A stretch of DNA of 64,000 nucleotides from Toxoplasma gondii ME49. Taxonomy: Eukaryota; Apicomplexa; Conoidasida; Eucoccidiorida; Sarcocystidae. This document shows, in pieces, positions 59,922-64,000 of this stretch (positions within the stretch are counted from its first letter, which is position 1; the number at the start of each line of letters is the position of its first letter). Made by a program: the position numbers and the translations under genes. The DNA is taken from the NCBI RefSeq assembly GCF_000006565.2, contig NC_031480.1, positions 4,685,529 through 4,749,528 of the forward strand, in the 5' to 3' direction. The notes beneath the pieces were generated by a model. That model saw only the letters and a program-made list of their open reading frames with translations. It searched no databases and was not told where the DNA came from.

Positions 59922-62900
59922 ATGACGCCGGGTGTAGCTACAAGGGACGCCAGCGCCGGAGGAGCGTTTCGCGACCTCTCCAAGGGTGAGTTTCATTGAA
60001 AAAACGATTTCGTCTCTCTCCATATTTGTCTCTTCCGACTTTGCCCTGATACTCCTGGGCGGCCTCACGCCTCTCTGCTTGTTCTGCCTTGCTGTTTCTC
60101 CTCTTTTTTCGTCTCTTTCTCCTTTTTGTCTTTCTCTCTCTGTATGCGTTCGTGTCTCATTCTTCCCTCTCCTTTCTCCGCCCCCTTCTTTCTCGTCTCT
60201 TTCTGTCGAGATCTCTGCTTCGTGTCTAGTTTCTCCTTCTTTATTGTCGCTCTTCGCTTGCTGGTTGCCTCGCGTCTCTTTCGTTCTTGTCTCACTCTCT
60301 TCTGGATTCTCTCTCGTTTTCGAGGGTCCGATCATCTTTCGGTGTGCATTCCCCGAGATAGTCTGTCGTTTCACTTGAATTCTTGTTCTCTCTTTCTGCC
60401 TTTCTTTCTGAACGCCCCTTCGCGCTCGCTCTCTTCACTCGAGTTTCTTCGTCGTCGTTCGTTTTATTTTTATTTTCAAATCTTTCTCCGTTTGCCGCAG
60501 GTGCAGTCCTTCAGTGCGTGGAAGCTGCTACGCTTGGCATGCCTTTTGAGGTTTGGAAAACGCGCATGGGCAGGTAGGTAGGGCCGATATGTTTTCTCGT
60601 TTTCTCTCCGTTTCCTGCTCCTCCGTTTCTGCTCTCTTTTGTCTCGGCGTTCCCCAGAGTTCCGCCTCTTCGCATGTCTTTTTCTTCTCTAGATTAACGA
60701 CTGAGGCCAGCGCCGGGGAACTCGCGTTTTCTGCGTTTTCAGGTATCGGAGTGAGTCGACCGTCGAGGCTTTCCAGCAAATTTACAGAGAAGGCGGTGTG
60801 CGAGCGTACTGGCGAGGCTTGGCGCCGAAGCTCGTGGAGTCCGCCTCGAAGGGGGCTGTGCTGCTCTACTCGAAAGTGAGGGGATCGCCGCGAAGAAAGG
60901 AAGAAGGACGCATGAAGGAGAACAAGCAGAGGGTGGAGACAGCAGAGAGGAAAGACGAACTGACGAGAGAAGCGTAGAAGAGGGAAGAGAGAGGCCAGAC
61001 AGAAGAAGCAAGACAAAGGGGGAAGGGAGGAGGAGAGGAAGACAGACAGAGGCGAAGCGATGAAGAGGAGAGAGATGACACGAGAAGAGCGAGAACGAGA
61101 GAAAAGAGGAGAGAAGAAACGAAGGAAGTCGAGAGACAGAAGTCGAGTAAGGAGACAGCGGAGAGAGGAGAATGGTCATGCATGATTGCTGTTTTCAGGA
61201 GTGTATTTTGACGTGGACGAGACGTCTGGGAGCGTCCGACACTCTCAGTGGATTCGCTGCAGGCGCTGGCGGAGGCATTTGTCAGACCGTCGTAATGGGG
61301 CCTTGTACCTACATCGTCACTGCTCTCGTCACGCAAGACAAATCGCGAGGCTTGAGCGTCTCGGACAAAGTTCGAGAAGTTCTGAAAACGAGCGGACTGA
61401 AGGTGACCACAAACGCGTCTTTCTTCTCTCCACACAAATTCACACTCCGCCTTCTGTTTTCACACTCACCCATATATACATATATATATATATATATATA
61501 AATATACATAGATATATATATATATATATGCATGTATGTAGGTACACACTTTCATGTGTATCTGTGTCTGCATGGATATCCATGTATTGGCATGAACCTC
61601 CGCGCGTTAAAACAGGTGCAGGTACTCACAGTTACGTAGGAGGACCAATGTACTTGCAGACAAGTCGGCGCAAAGCCATAAGCAGGCCGGTTGTTCGGCG
61701 TCCTTGCTCACTGGTTTCGATTGCGAAACGACCGATAGATTGCACATGCACTCTCAGCGGCGACCACCTGCGGTCCCGTGAAGAGGCTCGGCTTCTGCGT
61801 TTCAATTTGCGAACGTGGAGATGTTGTCTCTGCAAGCTCGCGGTAGCTTTTTGCGGCGCATCCTGTGTGTAGGGATTCTACTCCGGCGGAACTGCGGTCG
61901 CGTTCCGCCAAGCCACGAACTGGGCGTCTCGGCAAGGCTTCACCGAGTGGATTCGAACGAAAATGAAGAGAGGAGACGAAGAAGCGAAACTCTCTAAATC
62001 ACAAGAAGTAGTCGCGGGCATTGTCGTGAGTGCAGATGGACCAGCAGAGAAAGCGAAAGAAATGGAGCAGGCGAGGATGAGTCTGGCTCTCGTCGCCAAC
62101 AGAGGAGACAAGGCGCGGACAGATCTGAACGAGATTATGCATATGCGCATTCGCGTCTTTAAGTGGATTTGAATCTTCTATGTTATGTTATGTTATTCAA
62201 ATACGTTTCATCGTTATTGATATTTCATTGGCATGTCGATAACATAAAGACTAAGAAACCACCGGGATGGGATGGAATTACTTTAAACACCGCATAGTTT
62301 GCTAGAAAATACCATTCAGGTACTAAATGCGTGTCTACTTGTATGTGCATGTCTTCATGCGTATCTCCACCTGTGGCTGGCTGTACAAATATATATATAT
62401 ATATAAATATATGCGGGTGTAAATCGTAGATTACATATCTGTGTGGAGTGGCGCCTAAAACATAGTTCGAGGCCGCCTGGAGTCGTTTCTTCTCCAGAGG
62501 AGACGATGATGGGCAGACACTAGTGAGTTGTTTTTCTCTCCCCTCCTGTTCATGCACAGATGGTGTCGTCTGTTTCTCTTTTTCGGCTGCATCTCTCGCG
62601 CTCATCCGATCGATGTCTGTGCTGATTCTTTTGTTGTGCTTTGTGTTTCTTCTCCTCCATGCGCCTGTCAATCTCCGTTCCTTTCCTCCTGGGGTGTTGT
62701 GTCTGCAGTCTGTGTACCTTCTCTTGTCCTTTCGTTGCGCCGCTTCAGTGTCGCTCTTCTTCTGTCTTTCCTCTCCACTCCCTTGCTCGCTAATGTCTCC
62801 GTTTGCCCTCTGCGTCTGCTCCATCTCTGCTTTCGTCGGCTGCCTCTCCGGTGTATGTCCAGGGCGGCACACTGGCGACGTGGAATCAGCCGTTCGAGGT

Positions 62901-63493
62901 GGCGCGAATTCAGATGCAGTCTGCTGCGAACGAAGGGAAGCAGAGACAGACCCTTTTCGAGGTTCGTAAGAGTCAACAGCGGAGGGAAGAGGGAGATCCG
63001 TTCTTGGCGGTCGTCGCAGTGTCCGCGCGTCCCCAGGAGCAGCAGAGACGAGAAATGCATCGAAGCGTCTCTCCCGTTCAGGGCGTCTCCACAGGAGATC
63101 ACGCAGCAAGCAGGAAAGAGCGAGAAGCTCAGGAAAGGGAAGAAGGTGACGACTGAATTAGTGAGTGAGGTGCATCTTTGTTCTGCGAAAAACCGGGAGA
63201 GATTCGGAAAGCCGCTCGCGCTTCCATGCTTCAGAGAACTGTCTTGCTGTTGCCTTTCACAACGAAATCGAGCTCCACGGGCACTGCAGCTGTGTCGGGA
63301 GAACTGCTGTCGAATCGGGAGCGAGTTTTCTCCTTTTCTGTTCTGTTTTCGCCAGGTCTTCAGGACCATCTCAGCTGAGGAAGGAGTGCGGGGGCTCTTC
63401 AAAGGCGTCGTTCCTCGCATAGGTTTGGGGATATGGCAAACCTTGTTCATGGTGACAGGAGCAAAACTTCTGAAGGAGTCTCTGAACTGGTAG
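59922..63493 (+). CDS. YHM2: Mitochondrial carrier of the YHM2 (citrate/oxoglutarate) type
   Basis: Inner-membrane solute carrier with three tandem repeats. Exons 59922-59985, 60501-60573, 60743-60875, 61199-61402, 61873-62025, 62863-62961 and 63356-63493 join in phase to 287 aa, the usual carrier length. Instead of canonical PxDxxK/R signatures it has LGMPFEVWKTRM in repeat 1, QTVVMGPCTYIVTALV in repeat 2 and NQPFEVARIQMQS in repeat 3, the same variant pattern as yeast YHM2. Other shared pieces are YWRGLAPKLVESASKGAVLL, FRQATNWASRQGFTEW and RGLFKGVVPRIGLGIWQTLF. YHM2 exchanges citrate for oxoglutarate and feeds cytosolic NADPH production. Substrate here is inferred, not shown. Introns hold a (TA)n repeat and a mitochondrial DNA fragment. 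Confidence 0.88.
61465..61560. repeat. TA microsatellite in a carrier-gene intron
   Basis: (TA)n with TACATAGATA breaks, between exons 61199-61402 and 61873-62025. Confidence 0.85.
62165..62335 (-). pseudogene. cob: Nuclear mitochondrial insertion: cytochrome b fragment
   Basis: On the minus strand, about 62328-62225 reads HLVPEWYFLANYAVFKVIPS, then HPGGFLVF, then a TGA stop. This contains the PEWY motif of the cytochrome b quinol-oxidation site and the residues that normally follow it. It is short, lacks any start or flanking cob coding, is AT-rich unlike its surroundings, and sits inside the carrier intron between exons 61873-62025 and 62863-62961, antisense to the gene. The rest to about 62165 is AT-rich and may also be mitochondrial. 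A dead NUMT, as is common in Toxoplasma nuclear DNA. Confidence 0.75.
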
Positions 63494-64000
63494 CGAACTG
63501 TCGACGAAGTCCCCAACCTATATAAACACACTCATATATATGTATATATTACATATATATATATATGTATATATATACTGACATATATATTGGTATGCAT
63601 ATATCTTTATGTGGCGTTAAGTGCATATGAATGTACCTGCATGTCTTTGGATGCATGCAGACCCACACCTGTTTCGGCAGAAGATCCAAGAGGATCGAGT
63701 GTGACTGTTGCTCGGGTGTGGAGTGTATTTGCGAGTGGAGTTTTACCCTCTCTCGCTTTGAGAATGGAAGAGACACCGGCAAATCACGTTCAGGAAACGT
63801 ACATGGAGAGCGAACAGCGTCTCCATGTGCTCGGGGCTGCTGCTCTGAGACGCGTAGAGCTGTTGCTGTTTTATCCATTTTGGCCTCCTTTGTCGGGGGA
63901 TCTGCGGTGCGGAGGCTTCGCTGTGTGCGTGGATCCGCTCGAGAAAACCGTGGACGGCTTGCCTCTGAGATCCTTCCTTCCACTCGGATCTGCATCGAAC
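63494..64000. other. Right-edge region with microsatellite and an open frame leaving the window
   Basis: A TATATG microsatellite at about 63528-63640 follows the carrier stop. From ATG 63764 a plus-strand frame (MEETPANHVQETYMES...) stays open to base 64000. A minus-strand frame across the same bases is also open. No family is recognisable and I cannot tell which, if either, is real. Confidence 0.35.

Noticed and set aside
1..64000. CRISPR arrays, viral genes, intact transposons or rRNA genes
   Set aside because: No regularly spaced direct repeats, no recombinase, reverse transcriptase or capsid motifs, and no rRNA stretches were seen on reading both strands.

Overview
This window is nuclear DNA from a coccidian apicomplexan, most probably Toxoplasma gondii or a very close relative such as Hammondia. 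The evidence is dense multi-exon genes with GT-AG introns and short exons, moderate GC content, very many TGCATGC motifs, long TATATG-type microsatellites in introns and intergenic DNA, polypyrimidine-rich 5' regions, and a cathepsin B that reads as the Toxoplasma CPB (toxopain-1) type. There are no operons, CRISPR arrays, viral genes or intact transposons. All exon coordinates were assembled by eye from protein similarity, splice-site consensus and reading-frame phase, so they are models and not transcript-proven.

Layout, left to right. (1) <1-7036, minus: nuclear cap-binding complex large subunit CBP80, cut by the left edge. (2) 9006-16086, plus: class I histone deacetylase with a long low-complexity insertion, divergent from CBP80. 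(3) 18210-22925, minus: mitochondrial-type PTGES2-like glutaredoxin/GST-fold protein. (4) 24152-28975, plus: NAD(P)H-hydrate epimerase (NAXE). (5) 32106-34088, plus: single-exon six-TM protein resembling the rolling-stone family. (6) 36512-41627, minus: cathepsin B. (7) 43403-47048, plus: PAF1-complex subunit Paf1. (8) 51532-55150, plus: putatively mitochondrial helical-repeat (HPR/RAP-like) protein. (9) 56473-58534, minus: OB-fold single-strand nucleic-acid-binding protein. (10) 58533-59689, plus: unknown small protein, tentative. (11) 59922-63493, plus: mitochondrial carrier of the YHM2 type. A short reading frame runs off the right edge.

The genes do not form one pathway. Two themes recur. 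Nuclear gene expression is represented by CBP80, the histone deacetylase and Paf1. Mitochondrial or redox metabolism is represented by the PTGES2-like protein, NAXE, the HPR-like protein and the YHM2-like carrier. Four divergent pairs share 5' intergenic DNA: CBP80/HDAC, PTGES2/NAXE, CPB/PAF1 and the OB-fold/small-protein pair. In the last pair both predicted start codons fall in one CCATGG palindrome. The clearest non-gene find is a fragment of mitochondrial cytochrome b (NUMT) inside an intron of the carrier gene. I did not find convincing evidence of a wholly new biological system.
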